Of a stretch of DNA of 64,000 nucleotides, positions 52,291-60,407 are shown one piece after another; position 1 is the first letter of the stretch, and each line of letters starts with the position of its first letter. Source of the DNA: Corynebacterium durum (GTDB lineage Bacteria; Actinomycetota; Actinomycetes; Mycobacteriales; Mycobacteriaceae); the NCBI RefSeq assembly GCF_030408675.1, contig NZ_CP047200.1, positions 62,001-126,000 of the forward strand, in the 5' to 3' direction. Below the pieces are notes generated by a model that was not told the DNA's origin, ran no database searches, and worked only from the letters and a program-made list of their open reading frames with translations. Position numbers and translations under genes: made by a program.

Positions 52291-52392
52291 ATGTCCCTAG
52301 TTACGTTTGGTGCATTGTTATCAGCGTGGTTTGCGGCTCTTGCCAGCCCCGGTCCTGACATTTCAGTGGTGTTTGAAGTGGGATTCATATGA
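52291..52392 (+). pseudogene. Remnant of a LysE/RhtB-type exporter N-terminus
   Basis: A 33-codon frame (ATG 52291 to TGA 52390-52392) translates as an amphipathic start plus LSAWFAALASPGPDISVV, which fits helix 1 and the PGPD motif of LysE-type amino-acid exporters. No continuation follows in any frame. It is most likely the stub of a deleted gene. Confidence 0.5.
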
Positions 52393-52430
52393 TGGAACCG
52401 ACAATCTCAAATCCACAGTGAGGTGTACAT

Positions 52431-52724
52431 ATGGAGCAACAGCTGGATCATGAGTCCTTGGAACGCCTTATTCGAATATCGCGAACTTCCCTGGAAACAG
52501 CAACGATTACGAACGTTGGCTCGTTTAACGTTGAGGCATTGATGGTGAGTTTTCTTGAAGATGAAGACTCGCTGCACACACTCGCCTGGGAGGGGTTAGC
52601 CCCAGGTCGTTCATGGGACTTTGAGATTCCTAGTGATTACGTTGGTGATGAGCAGGTGAAAATAGGGGTGTCCTATCCCGTTATCGTCCCTAATCCACGT
52701 GTGATCCGAGACATGGTTATCTGA
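52431..52724 (+). CDS. Small protein of unknown function (97 residues)
   Basis: The ATG at 52431 has GAGGTG 7 nt upstream. The N-terminus is polar and probably helical (EQQLDHESLERLIRIS), followed by a likely beta-rich region (TATITNVGSFNVEALMVSFLE, PGRSWDFEIPSDY, VKIGVSYPVIVPNP). I do not recognise the family; the second half could be a small immunoglobulin-like or CARDB-like fold. It lies between the LysE remnant and the ybjQ gene. Confidence 0.6.
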   Translation: MEQQLDHESLERLIRISRTSLETATITNVGSFNVEALMVSFLEDEDSLHTLAWEGLAPGRSWDFEIPSDYVGDEQVKIGVSYPVIVPNPRVIRDMVI

Positions 52725-52869
52725 GCTTCGATGAAGCATGTTCTTGGATTCGCACTGCCTGCGCATCCATCAACTTTTTCTCTCAAAACCACCCCCGGTA
52801 GGTCATCAACTCGCCGAAATGCATACAGTGGACAGGGAATTTGTTTATCCAGCCATGAAAGGAACAATC

Positions 52870-53199
52870 ATGATCGTCACCACCACCTACAATGTTGAGG
52901 GACGGCAGATCTCGGAGTACATCCGCGTTGTTGCTGGTGAAACTGTTTCCGGTATCAACATGTTCAGGGACCTCGCCGCCGGTTTCCGCAACATCGTTGG
53001 CGGCCGCAGCCAAGCCTATGAGGAAGAAATGATCAACGCTCGTGAAAATGCGCTGGCGGAGATGGTGCAGCGCGCCATCGAATTGGGGGCTGAAGGTGTC
53101 GTTGGCGTTGATATTGACTATGTCACCATGGGTTCGGATAACGGCATGATGATGGTCTCTGCAACGGGGACCGCTGTACGTTTCGCTCCAGCGTACTGA
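52870..53199 (+). CDS. YbjQ/UPF0145-family protein
   Basis: The 109-residue protein matches Ybj[32 protein letters not shown], then a helical [36 protein letters not shown] and a final [11 protein letters not shown]. Members form pentameric rings of unknown function. AAAGGA lies 6 nt before ATG 52870; ATG 52855 is an in-frame alternative. Confidence 0.9.
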   Translation: MIVTTTYNVEGRQISEYIRVVAGETVSGINMFRDLAAGFRNIVGGRSQAYEEEMINARENALAEMVQRAIELGAEGVVGVDIDYVTMGSDNGMMMVSATGTAVRFAPAY

Positions 53200-53264
53200 T
53201 TGTGATGTAGGTGGGTGGTGCGATTCTTCGCATCACCACGGGGGTACAGCATAGACTGCTAGTC

Positions 53265-53558
53265 ATGCAACCTTTCGACGTCTCGATTCGCGATGAGACT
53301 ATTAAACTTGGGCAGTTCATTAAGCTGGCGAATCTGGTGGAAACCGGTGGACAGGCGAAGGATGCTATCGCGGACGGCCAGGTGACGGTGAATGGTGTGG
53401 TGGATACACGCCGCGGTAAGACGTTGCGTGAGGGGGACGTGGTGGGGTTCGGTGGTCAATCTGCTCGGGTGGTGCGTGCCACTGCCGAGGAGTTGGATTA
53501 TTTTGATGAAGCTACCGCCGATGATGATTTTGACCCTGAAAAGTGGAGGAATATGTAA
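53265..53558 (+). CDS. S4-domain RNA-binding protein
   Basis: The 97-residue protein is essentially one S4 domain: IKLGQFIKLANLVETGGQAKDAIADGQVTVNGVVDTRRGKTLREGDVV, followed by an acidic tail. It resembles the YlmH/RluB-type stand-alone S4 proteins of the YbcJ class, which bind structured RNA. TAGACT at 53252-53257, 8 nt before ATG 53265, suggests a leaderless start. Its stop overlaps the next start (TAATG), so the two genes are translationally coupled. Confidence 0.9.
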   Translation: MQPFDVSIRDETIKLGQFIKLANLVETGGQAKDAIADGQVTVNGVVDTRRGKTLREGDVVGFGGQSARVVRATAEELDYFDEATADDDFDPEKWRNM

Positions 53559-54379
53559 TGCCTGCTTTTATGGCTGAGGGTGGCATGCCCTACTGGATTG
53601 ACTTGATGACCTCGGATGTTCGTAAGTCCTCGCATTTTTATGGCGAGCTTTTGGGCTGGGACTTTGAGGAATTGTATGTGGGGTACCGCGTGGCGCGCGT
53701 GCAGGGGCTTCCGGTAGCAGCGATCGTCGATAAGCCTGAGGATTCGCCGCTTCCTGATACGTGGGTGACGTACTTTCTGGCGGATGATATTGAGGCGCTT
53801 GTGCAGCGTGTGAAGGACTTGGGTGGGCGCGTACTTGCGGAGCCAACGGATGTGAATTTGGGTCGGATGGCACTGTTGGTGGATACTTCCGGCGGGTTGT
53901 TTGGGGCGATTGAGCCGTATTCGGAGGAGGCGTTCATCGCGGCAGGCGAGCCGGGCACTCCGGTGTGGCACGAGCTGACCTGCACGAATCATTATGAGGA
54001 AGCTGCGGAGTTTTACCGAGATTTGTTTGATTGGGTAACGCGGTCCACAGAGGCTGGGGGGTTCAGGTACACAACTGCGCTTGTCGACGGCGCGCCGTTC
54101 GCCGGTATCTGGGATGCGCAGGGGAGGTTTCCGCGCGAGGTTCCATCGTTCTGGCAGTCGTATGTGGGTGTGAAGAATGTGGATGAGGCCGTGTCGAAGG
54201 CAGAGAAACTGGGCGGTGAGGTTGTGCGCGAGCCGTGGGAGTCGGAGTTTGGACGCATGGCGGTTGTGGCGGATTCCACAGGCGCGACTGTAACCATCGC
54301 TGAGGTTGATGAGCCGGTTGTGGAGGGGCATGAATCCGATCCGCTGGAGGGCATCGACCTGAGCCAGTACGGTCTTTAG
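53558..54379 (+). CDS. VOC-superfamily protein with two glyoxalase-type domains
   Basis: The 273-residue protein has two tandem VOC domains (about 8-130 and 138-262), each with a YWIDLMTSDVRKSSHFYGELLGW-like or WHELTCTNHYEEAAEFYRDLF-like start. It resembles the group of duplicated glyoxalase/bleomycin-resistance-type proteins of actinobacteria, such as 27-kDa antigen Cfp30B-like hydroxylase. GGAGGAAT lies upstream of ATG 53558. Activity is unknown. Confidence 0.88.
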   Translation: MPAFMAEGGMPYWIDLMTSDVRKSSHFYGELLGWDFEELYVGYRVARVQGLPVAAIVDKPEDSPLPDTWVTYFLADDIEALVQRVKDLGGRVLAEPTDVNLGRMALLVDTSGGLFGAIEPYSEEAFIAAGEPGTPVWHELTCTNHYEEAAEFYRDLFDWVTRSTEAGGFRYTTALVDGAPFAGIWDAQGRFPREVPSFWQSYVGVKNVDEAVSKAEKLGGEVVREPWESEFGRMAVVADSTGATVTIAEVDEPVVEGHESDPLEGIDLSQYGL

Positions 54380-54460
54380 GTAGCACCAAATCTAGCCAAA
54401 AACCCGTCAGCACCTGCACTTCTGCAGCAATACATCGTTTTACGTAGAATATCTCTTGTG

Positions 54461-54481
54461 ATACCCCAGGTCAGAGGGTAT
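54461..54481. promoter_or_regulatory. Inverted repeat upstream of the secreted-protein gene
   Basis: ATACCC (54461-54466) and GGGTAT (54476-54481) flank a 9-nt spacer, about 30 bp before the start at 54511. It could be an operator or a hairpin that affects translation. Confidence 0.35.
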
Positions 54482-54510
54482 TGCTCAAGAGTTGGAAGGA
54501 TATTGCGCAC

Positions 54511-55500
54511 GTGAAACGGATGCTAGCTAAACATGTGATGGCAGGGGTGGTTGCGGCCTCCCTTGCTACAGGAATGACCCCGGCGTTTGCCGCGGAAAAC
54601 GTCAACACGTTGGACACTGTCATTTCTGATATGACCAAGGAAAACGACAAAGTCCTCGCCTACAACGGTGAGGTGGGGAAACGCTTCTACGGACCGGGAA
54701 CCCTCGTGATGGGTACCAACCCGCATGGCGATCAAACACCGGGCTATTACAAGAAAGCCCTGGTGCACCCCGATTTCAAAGATGCTGATGCCTGGAACGC
54801 CATGGTGCCGTGGCTGGAAATCTTCACGGCACGCGAAAACCAAGCACGCAACACCAGTGTGGAAATGAGCAACATTAAGCTCTATGTGCTGCGGAAATCC
54901 ACCGGTAAGTGGCAGGAAGTAAGCGACACGGCTGTTGATGGTAAAGACTTTCCCAAGCATGGGGCCAGTGGCGATGTTCTGACCCCTGATCTACACCCTG
55001 AAGGTGACAATAAGGTTGTGACACCCGCCAGTGACATAAACCGTATGTTCCACGGTTGGGGTAGTGAAACAGATACAAGGGAACTGGCTGAGGGTTTTCC
55101 CACCACGGATATTAAGGCTGTTTTCGCCACGGTTAACGCCAGGTTGGTGAAAAAAGATGATAAAGGCACAGATGACAGGGATAAGTCGGAGTACCATTTG
55201 CAAATGGGGACTGATTACTATCCTGACAAAGGCGTTCGTACCGAAGATGAACGCATCCTGATGAAGGGTGAAGATGGGAAGCCAATGCGCAATAAGGAGG
55301 GAAAGCCTATTGGCACCTACTTCCCAGGTGTGGGCGTCAGCCGCGCGAAGCGCGTGACCAATGACTGGCAGGCATTCAACTTCGTCACCATCTGGGACGA
55401 GGAAGGCAAGATCACGCAGGATGACAACAATGGTATTTCCATCAAGGAACGTGCCATCTCTGTTGATGAACTCCGCAAAAACCCACCGCCATTGAACTAG
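54511..55500 (+). CDS. Secreted protein of unknown function
   Basis: The 329-residue protein has a clear Sec signal peptide (KRMLAKHVMAGVVAASLATGM, cleavage after AFA) and no membrane anchor. The mature part is hydrophilic and includes VMGTNPHGDQTPGYYKKAL, WLEIFTARENQARNTSVEMSN and a C-terminal RVTNDWQAFNFVTIWDEEG. I do not recognise a domain. The GTG at 54511 has GAAGGA 11 nt upstream; ATG 54520 is an alternative. It stands alone between the VOC gene and a convergent oxidoreductase gene. Confidence 0.75.
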   Translation: MKRMLAKHVMAGVVAASLATGMTPAFAAENVNTLDTVISDMTKENDKVLAYNGEVGKRFYGPGTLVMGTNPHGDQTPGYYKKALVHPDFKDADAWNAMVPWLEIFTARENQARNTSVEMSNIKLYVLRKSTGKWQEVSDTAVDGKDFPKHGASGDVLTPDLHPEGDNKVVTPASDINRMFHGWGSETDTRELAEGFPTTDIKAVFATVNARLVKKDDKGTDDRDKSEYHLQMGTDYYPDKGVRTEDERILMKGEDGKPMRNKEGKPIGTYFPGVGVSRAKRVTNDWQAFNFVTIWDEEGKITQDDNNGISIKERAISVDELRKNPPPLN

Positions 55501-55509
55501 TTGGCTAGT

Positions 55510-56127
55510 TTAAGCGTCGGCCACGGTGAACCGTGTGCCGACGTGCTGGGGGTTTTCCACCTCATCAATCATGGCCACAGCGAAGTTTTCGGCCGATACG
55601 GCACCACCGACGGGGGAATCTGTGCCAAGAGTGATGTTGCCGGTGCGTTCACCGGGTGCGATAGCGGGGGAGGGGGAAAGCATGGTCCAGGTGAGATCTG
55701 AATTGCGGTATAGGTTCAGAATTTCCACAAATGCCTGAGCCTCTGCCTTGTATTCCTCGGGGAATTCAGGGCTGTCCACTAGTAGCGAGCCATCTTCACG
55801 TTGGAGTGAGCCAGCGCCGCCGACAATGAGTACACGACCTTTGACGCCACGATCAATCAGCTTCTTGTGGGCATTAACCAGTGGTTGAGTTGAGCCTCCT
55901 GTGCGATCGGGAGAGACGGCGATGATGGTGACATCGGTGTTGGGGGCTTCGATGAGTTTGGCGACGGCATCCGTGTCTCCCAGTTCGACGGCGATAGCGC
56001 GGGCGGCACCATCAACTGGCTTGCCTGAGCGGCTAGCAGCTGTGACGGTGTGTCCGCGTCGGACTGCTTCGTTGACAATGCGGGACCCGACCATGCCGGT
56101 ACTGCCGATAACGAGGATGTTGCTCAT
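55510..56127 (-). CDS. NAD(P)-binding protein of the atypical SDR type (NmrA/YwnB-like)
   Basis: The 205-residue protein starts with the Rossmann motif ILVIGSTGMVGSRIVNEAVRRGH and keeps GRVLIVGGAGSL, but the catalytic Y-x-x-x-K is not evident. It fits the YwnB/NmrA-like group of sensors or reductases. AAGGAG lies 6 nt before ATG 56127. It faces an HxlR-type regulator across a control region with two perfect palindromes, a common pairing for HxlR targets. Confidence 0.88.
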   Translation of the reverse strand: MSNILVIGSTGMVGSRIVNEAVRRGHTVTAASRSGKPVDGAARAIAVELGDTDAVAKLIEAPNTDVTIIAVSPDRTGGSTQPLVNAHKKLIDRGVKGRVLIVGGAGSLQREDGSLLVDSPEFPEEYKAEAQAFVEILNLYRNSDLTWTMLSPSPAIAPGERTGNITLGTDSPVGGAVSAENFAVAMIDEVENPQHVGTRFTVADA

Positions 56128-56186
56128 TGTTTTCTCCTTGTGGTGTGAGCCTGTGTTGGTCGTACGGTTCACACCCTAACCATAAA

Positions 56187-56230
56187 ACTTACTTTTGGAA
56201 AGTAAGTACTTTATGGTAAGTTCACTTACC
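56187..56230. promoter_or_regulatory. Two palindromes, candidate HxlR operators
   Basis: ACTTACTTT-TGG-AAAGTAAGT (56187-56207) and GGTAAGT-TC-ACTTACC (56215-56230) share the ACTTAC half-site. They occupy the divergent region between the NAD-binding protein (56127) and the regulator (56267). Confidence 0.7.
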
Positions 56231-56266
56231 GGAAGGTAGTAAGCCAGCTCTGAGGAGTTACGTATC

Positions 56267-56635
56267 ATGCAGGATGTGGCAGAAAACACATGGGACCCCT
56301 TTGCTCGAGGTTGCCCATCCCGGGATGTGTTGACCAAGATTGGCGATCGCTGGACGGTACTGGTTATTAATGCCCTTGCCCAAGGACCACTGAGATATTC
56401 TGAGCTGCACCATCGTGTGGATGGCATTTCTCAGAAAATGCTTTCCCAAACACTGAAAGGACTCACTCACGATGGTTTGGTAGCGCGGCAGGTTTATCCC
56501 GAAATTCCGCCACGGGTGGAATATGAACTCACGGCTGCCGGGCTTTCCCTGCTTGAACCGCTTCAGATGCTTGTTAATTGGGCAATTGCCCATATGGATG
56601 ACATTGTTGCTGCCCGAAAACGTGCGGAAAAATAG
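56267..56635 (+). CDS. HxlR-family transcriptional regulator
   Basis: The 122-residue protein is a full HxlR/DUF24 winged helix: GCPSRDVLTKIGDRWTVLVINALAQGPLRYSELHHRVDGISQKMLSQTLKGLTHDGLVARQVY with a C-terminal dimer helix. The Cys in RGCPSRD is the conserved thiol by which several members sense aldehydes, quinones or disulfide stress. It most likely regulates itself and the divergent oxidoreductase through the two palindromes upstream. Confidence 0.9.
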   Translation: MQDVAENTWDPFARGCPSRDVLTKIGDRWTVLVINALAQGPLRYSELHHRVDGISQKMLSQTLKGLTHDGLVARQVYPEIPPRVEYELTAAGLSLLEPLQMLVNWAIAHMDDIVAARKRAEK

Positions 56636-56698
56636 TAGACTGGATTTGGACGTGAACTCTAATTATTTTTGCACATGCAAGTAGGAGGAAGCAGGAAT

Positions 56699-57535
56699 AT
56701 GACATACCCACCATATCCGCAACAACCAGGTGGTGATGGCTACCAACACCCCGAAAATGACCATGGCGGCTATGCTAACCCCCAGTATCAACAGCAGCAG
56801 TATTCGGGTATGCCAGACCCTGGTGGAACTGCCAACGGAACCGGAAAACTTGACTTTGGCGGAGCCATCAGCTTTGGGTTCAAGGCTGTGTTCCAGCAGC
56901 CTGGATTCTGGATTGGCATGACTCTGCTGATGGGGGTGCTTATTGCTCTTATTGGAATAGTCGTAGCCATCATCGTTCCGGGGCCAGTATACGATGTGTC
57001 AAATCCAGACGCAGCCCCGACGGTGAGTAGTACGTTACAGCGAAATATTCCGTCGATTATCGGTGGTGCATTGAGCATTTTTGGGATTAATGCTGCGCTG
57101 AGATATATAGACAAAGGATCGGTGTCAGTTTCTGAGACATTCCAAAATCCCCAACTTGTTGTTGTGTTTGCAATTCAGATCGTTGCTGGCTTGCTGGGGC
57201 TAGGATTGTCCCTGGGAGCATTAAGCTCTTCTGCTTTTTTGGCTGTGGCTGTGGTTATTAGTATAGGTTCCTTTTTCCTTACGCCATTCTTTATGTTCCT
57301 GTACCCTTGCCTTCTCGATGGTCGCGGCTCGGTTACTGAATGTCTGTCGTTGAGCATTAACTATGGTCGCCGCCACTATTTGATACTTTTGGGCTTCAGT
57401 ATTGTGATGGGACTCATCTCTGTTGCTGGTTTCCTCCCCTGTGGGTTGGGCCTGATTGTCATCATGCCAGCAATATTTCTTATGTATGCCACCGCCTATC
57501 GCCAGATCAGCGGTGGCTTGGTGCGCAGCCTCTAA
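56699..57535 (+). CDS. Multi-spanning membrane protein with Pro/Gln-rich N-terminus
   Basis: The 278-residue protein has a low-complexity N-terminus (YPPYPQQPGGDGYQHP), then about five to six hydrophobic segments (for example FWIGMTLLMGVLIALIGIVVAII and GFSIVMGLISVAGFLPCGLG) and a short C-terminus. The arrangement resembles actinobacterial membrane proteins of the DUF975/integral-membrane type. AGGAGG lies upstream of ATG 56699. Function unknown. Confidence 0.8.
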   Translation: MTYPPYPQQPGGDGYQHPENDHGGYANPQYQQQQYSGMPDPGGTANGTGKLDFGGAISFGFKAVFQQPGFWIGMTLLMGVLIALIGIVVAIIVPGPVYDVSNPDAAPTVSSTLQRNIPSIIGGALSIFGINAALRYIDKGSVSVSETFQNPQLVVVFAIQIVAGLLGLGLSLGALSSSAFLAVAVVISIGSFFLTPFFMFLYPCLLDGRGSVTECLSLSINYGRRHYLILLGFSIVMGLISVAGFLPCGLGLIVIMPAIFLMYATAYRQISGGLVRSL

Positions 57536-57564
57536 ACTCTAAAGCCACGCACGTTCGCACACCG

Positions 57565-58353
57565 CTAGACCGAGCGTAGAAACTCTGCCGCATCCTGAAT
57601 GCGTTGACGCGCCACTGCTGGGGTCAGTACATGGTGTTCCGCCATGTACTCCCGCACAGTGGCGCGTTTTTCTGCATCTTCCCAACGTGTAGCCACGTCA
57701 TCACGAATGCCGTGCTGGATCATTGTCGCAGGCCAGGATTCTGTTGCTGAGGCAATAAATGCATCAGGGGCATACACGGGTCGCGTGAGCAGCAGGGCGT
57801 CGATAAGCGGGGCGAGGGAGCAGGCATCCGCCGCTGATTCCGCTGTGCCCCATGCGGTGACGTGCTGTGCCCCCTGTGCGCGGGCGTACTCGATGGCGGA
57901 GGCGGCTTTACTGGGGTCGGAGACGTCGATGATGGTGGTGCCGGAAAGGTTCGCTGCGGCGGCGACCTCGGGTCGCCAGGCATTATCCAGCGCGAAAGCA
58001 GACAAGCCGGGACTCAGGGACACCGCCCAGCGCTGGCGGTCGTTCGGCTGCTGTGGAATGAACATCACCGCAGCTAACTCGGGCAGTTCCTGCACCTCAA
58101 CGCCCTGAGTGAAAGCCACACCCGGCATGGTGTGATCCACCGCAGCCCCCAGCATGAGCATGGCGGCGTGGGTGAGTCGATCGGGTAGGCGGGCGAGCCA
58201 GGCGTCTTTATCCGCAGGTGCGGTGGGCATGGGATGGTGCTCGTGGATGTACCAGCTCAGCTGCTCAAGCTGCTCGGCCTCCGAGAGGTTGCGGTCCTGG
58301 CCGCCAACATGAAAGTCGCGGCCTGTGGAATCGTCATGTACAACATCGCTCAT
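57565..58353 (-). CDS. Unknown cytosolic protein paired with the M13 peptidase
   Basis: The 262-residue protein has no signal peptide. Features are an acidic N-terminus, a WYIHEHHPMPTAPADKDAWLARLPDRL segment, a beta-alpha region with VSDPSKAASAIEYARAQGAQHVTAWG, and a C-terminal helical part. I do not recognise the family. It starts 6 nt after the M13 peptidase stop on the same strand, so both form an operon. The dispersed 13-bp motif lies within it at 57796. Confidence 0.7.
   Translation of the reverse strand: MSDVVHDDSTGRDFHVGGQDRNLSEAEQLEQLSWYIHEHHPMPTAPADKDAWLARLPDRLTHAAMLMLGAAVDHTMPGVAFTQGVEVQELPELAAVMFIPQQPNDRQRWAVSLSPGLSAFALDNAWRPEVAAAANLSGTTIIDVSDPSKAASAIEYARAQGAQHVTAWGTAESAADACSLAPLIDALLLTRPVYAPDAFIASATESWPATMIQHGIRDDVATRWEDAEKRATVREYMAEHHVLTPAVARQRIQDAAEFLRSV
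57796..57808 (+). repeat. Dispersed 13-bp motif, copy 7
   Basis: Exact copy on the plus strand, inside the unknown gene 57565-58353 (minus strand). Confidence 0.8.
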
Positions 58354-58359
58354 GGTGGC

Positions 58360-60291
58360 CTACCAGATGGTCACTCGATCGTTGGGAGCGATCCATGTTC
58401 CGCTTTCAGGATCAACATCAAAGGCATCGTAGAATTCCGCGACGTTGGCGGCGATGATGTTGCAGCGGAACTCGGCGGGGGAGTGCGGGTCCACCGCTAG
58501 GTACTGCGTGGCCAGTTCTGGACGGATCTTGGTGCGCCAGATGCGTGCCCAGGAGAGGAAGAGGCGTTGGAGGCCGTTGTATTCCACATCCTGCATGGAA
58601 GGGTCGGACCCGGCAATGTCCACCGTCATGCGTTCGGTGGTGGAGAAGTCTTTGCCGTGGTCAGCCAGGTATCGTTTGTACGCCACCACGGCAATACCTA
58701 AACCGCCAAGGTCGCCAATATTTTCACCTAGGGTGAACTTGCCGTTTACACCCTTGGAATCCGTGTCAGCGAGCACTGCGGGAACTTTGCCATCGAACTG
58801 TGTGACAAGTTTTCCGGTGAGTTCTTCAAAGGCTGTGCGGTCCTTGTCAGACCACCAGGAGTTGAGGTTGCCATCGCCGTCATACTGGCTGCCTTGGTCA
58901 TCAAATCCGTGGCCAATTTCGTGGCCAATCACCGCGCCGATAGCACCGAAGTTAGTGGCTGCATCGGCATCGGGGGAATAGAACGGAGGGCGGAGGATGG
59001 CTGCGGGGAAGGTCACGTCGTTGAGCACGGGATGGTAGAACGCATTAACGGTTTGCGGGGTGGTCACCCATTCGTCGCGATCTACTGGTTTGCCCAGTTT
59101 CCCCAGCTCATAATCGTGTGTAAACGCGGACCCCGCGCGGGCGTTAGCCACCAGGGAAGCACCAGAGGGGTTGAAGGACAGTCCTTCGAAGCTGCGCCAC
59201 ACCTCTGGGTAACCGATTTTCGCACGGAATTTAGACAGTTTGACCAGAGCTTTTTCTCGGGTTTCCTCCGTCATCCACGGCAGCGCGGAAATGCGCTCTT
59301 TGTAGGCGGCGAGTAGGTAATCCACCAGCTCCAGCATGTGGGCTTTGTATTCAGGGGCGAAATGCCGGGCTACGAACTCTTGGCCGATTTCTTCGCCCAC
59401 ATGATTTTCCGCCAAGCCTACGCCGCGTTTCCAGCGTTCCCGCTGCTCGGTCGCGCCGGACAGTTTCGTGCCATAAAAATCAAAGTTCGTGCGGGAAATG
59501 TCGTCGGTGAGCAGCCCGGCGCGGTTGAGCAGGATGTGCCAGGTGGCCCAGAGTTTCCAATCCTCAAGGCGGTCCTCGGTGAACAGTCTGTCCAGGTGCT
59601 GGACGAAGGAGGGCATCATGTTGATGAGTTTCAGCTCTGGCACGCCGCTGGCTAGGAGGATGCTGCGTACCGTCTCAGGCAGGTCGGCGAAGTCAGTGGG
59701 GTTGAAGGTTTTCAGGCTGTCGCGGGAGTCCACCACGTCCCAGTGTCCTGCGGCTATGTCTTTTTCTAGCTCGACGATGCGGCGGGCGGCGTCGACGGGG
59801 GTGACGCCACCGAGTTGTTCATCATCAAGGAATGCCAGCATGGTGGCGATGTGGTGTTCATAGTCTGCGAGGGTGTCCGCGTGGTCGGGGTCGCGATAAT
59901 ATGCCTCATCGGGGAGGCCCAACCCGGATTGCGCTAGGTAGAGGACGTTGTTGTCGCCGTCGGAGTCTTTGGTTACGTAGAAGCCTAGGGGAGAACCCAC
60001 GCCGGTGCGGTCGAGTGCCCCCAGTGCGGGCAGGAAATCGGTGATGGTTGGGACGTCGATAAGCGCGAAGTCTTCGGCGAGAGGTGCGGTGCCGGCGGAG
60101 TTGATGGCATCGGTGTCCATGAAGGATTGGTAAAGGGTTCCAGCGAGCCCGGTGCTCTCTTCAACGATGGCGCGGACGTCGGCTTCGGCGGTGTCGCGGA
60201 GGGCGTGGAAGGTGCCGTCAACGCCGCGGTCGTCGGGGATGGTGTGGGTGTCGAGCCAGGGGCCATTTACTAGTCGGTAAAGATCGTGCAT
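58360..60291 (-). CDS. M13-family metallopeptidase (PepO-like)
   Basis: The 643-residue protein has the M13 zinc motif VIGHEIGHGFDDQGSQYD (His457, Glu458, His461), NAFYHPVLNDVTFPAAIL, and the third ligand block GENIGDLGG (Glu). The C-terminal CNIIAANVAEFYDAFDV matches the family. There is no signal peptide, so it is a cytosolic oligopeptidase, as expected for PepO-like M13 enzymes of actinobacteria. A near copy of the dispersed motif (one mismatch) lies at 60052-60064. Confidence 0.93.
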   Translation of the reverse strand: MHDLYRLVNGPWLDTHTIPDDRGVDGTFHALRDTAEADVRAIVEESTGLAGTLYQSFMDTDAINSAGTAPLAEDFALIDVPTITDFLPALGALDRTGVGSPLGFYVTKDSDGDNNVLYLAQSGLGLPDEAYYRDPDHADTLADYEHHIATMLAFLDDEQLGGVTPVDAARRIVELEKDIAAGHWDVVDSRDSLKTFNPTDFADLPETVRSILLASGVPELKLINMMPSFVQHLDRLFTEDRLEDWKLWATWHILLNRAGLLTDDISRTNFDFYGTKLSGATEQRERWKRGVGLAENHVGEEIGQEFVARHFAPEYKAHMLELVDYLLAAYKERISALPWMTEETREKALVKLSKFRAKIGYPEVWRSFEGLSFNPSGASLVANARAGSAFTHDYELGKLGKPVDRDEWVTTPQTVNAFYHPVLNDVTFPAAILRPPFYSPDADAATNFGAIGAVIGHEIGHGFDDQGSQYDGDGNLNSWWSDKDRTAFEELTGKLVTQFDGKVPAVLADTDSKGVNGKFTLGENIGDLGGLGIAVVAYKRYLADHGKDFSTTERMTVDIAGSDPSMQDVEYNGLQRLFLSWARIWRTKIRPELATQYLAVDPHSPAEFRCNIIAANVAEFYDAFDVDPESGTWIAPNDRVTIW

Positions 60292-60343
60292 GTGCCCACT
60301 GTAGCGCCCATGGCTGTAAGGCGCGTCACGTGTTCCTACACCC

Positions 60344-60400
60344 GTGTGACAACTGTTACGTGTGTGAAAACTGTTGTATGTGTGAAAAATGAGGTACGTT
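60344..60400 (+). promoter_or_regulatory. GTGTGA direct repeats with a leaderless promoter of the first GH25 gene
   Basis: GTGTGA begins at 60344, 60362 and 60380, exactly 18 bp apart; the first two extend as GTGTGACAACTGTT and GTGTGAAAACTGTT. TACGTT (60395-60400) lies 7 nt before the ATG at 60408. The repeats sit where an activator or repressor would contact the -35 region. Confidence 0.6.
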
Positions 60401-60407
60401 GGTCCGC

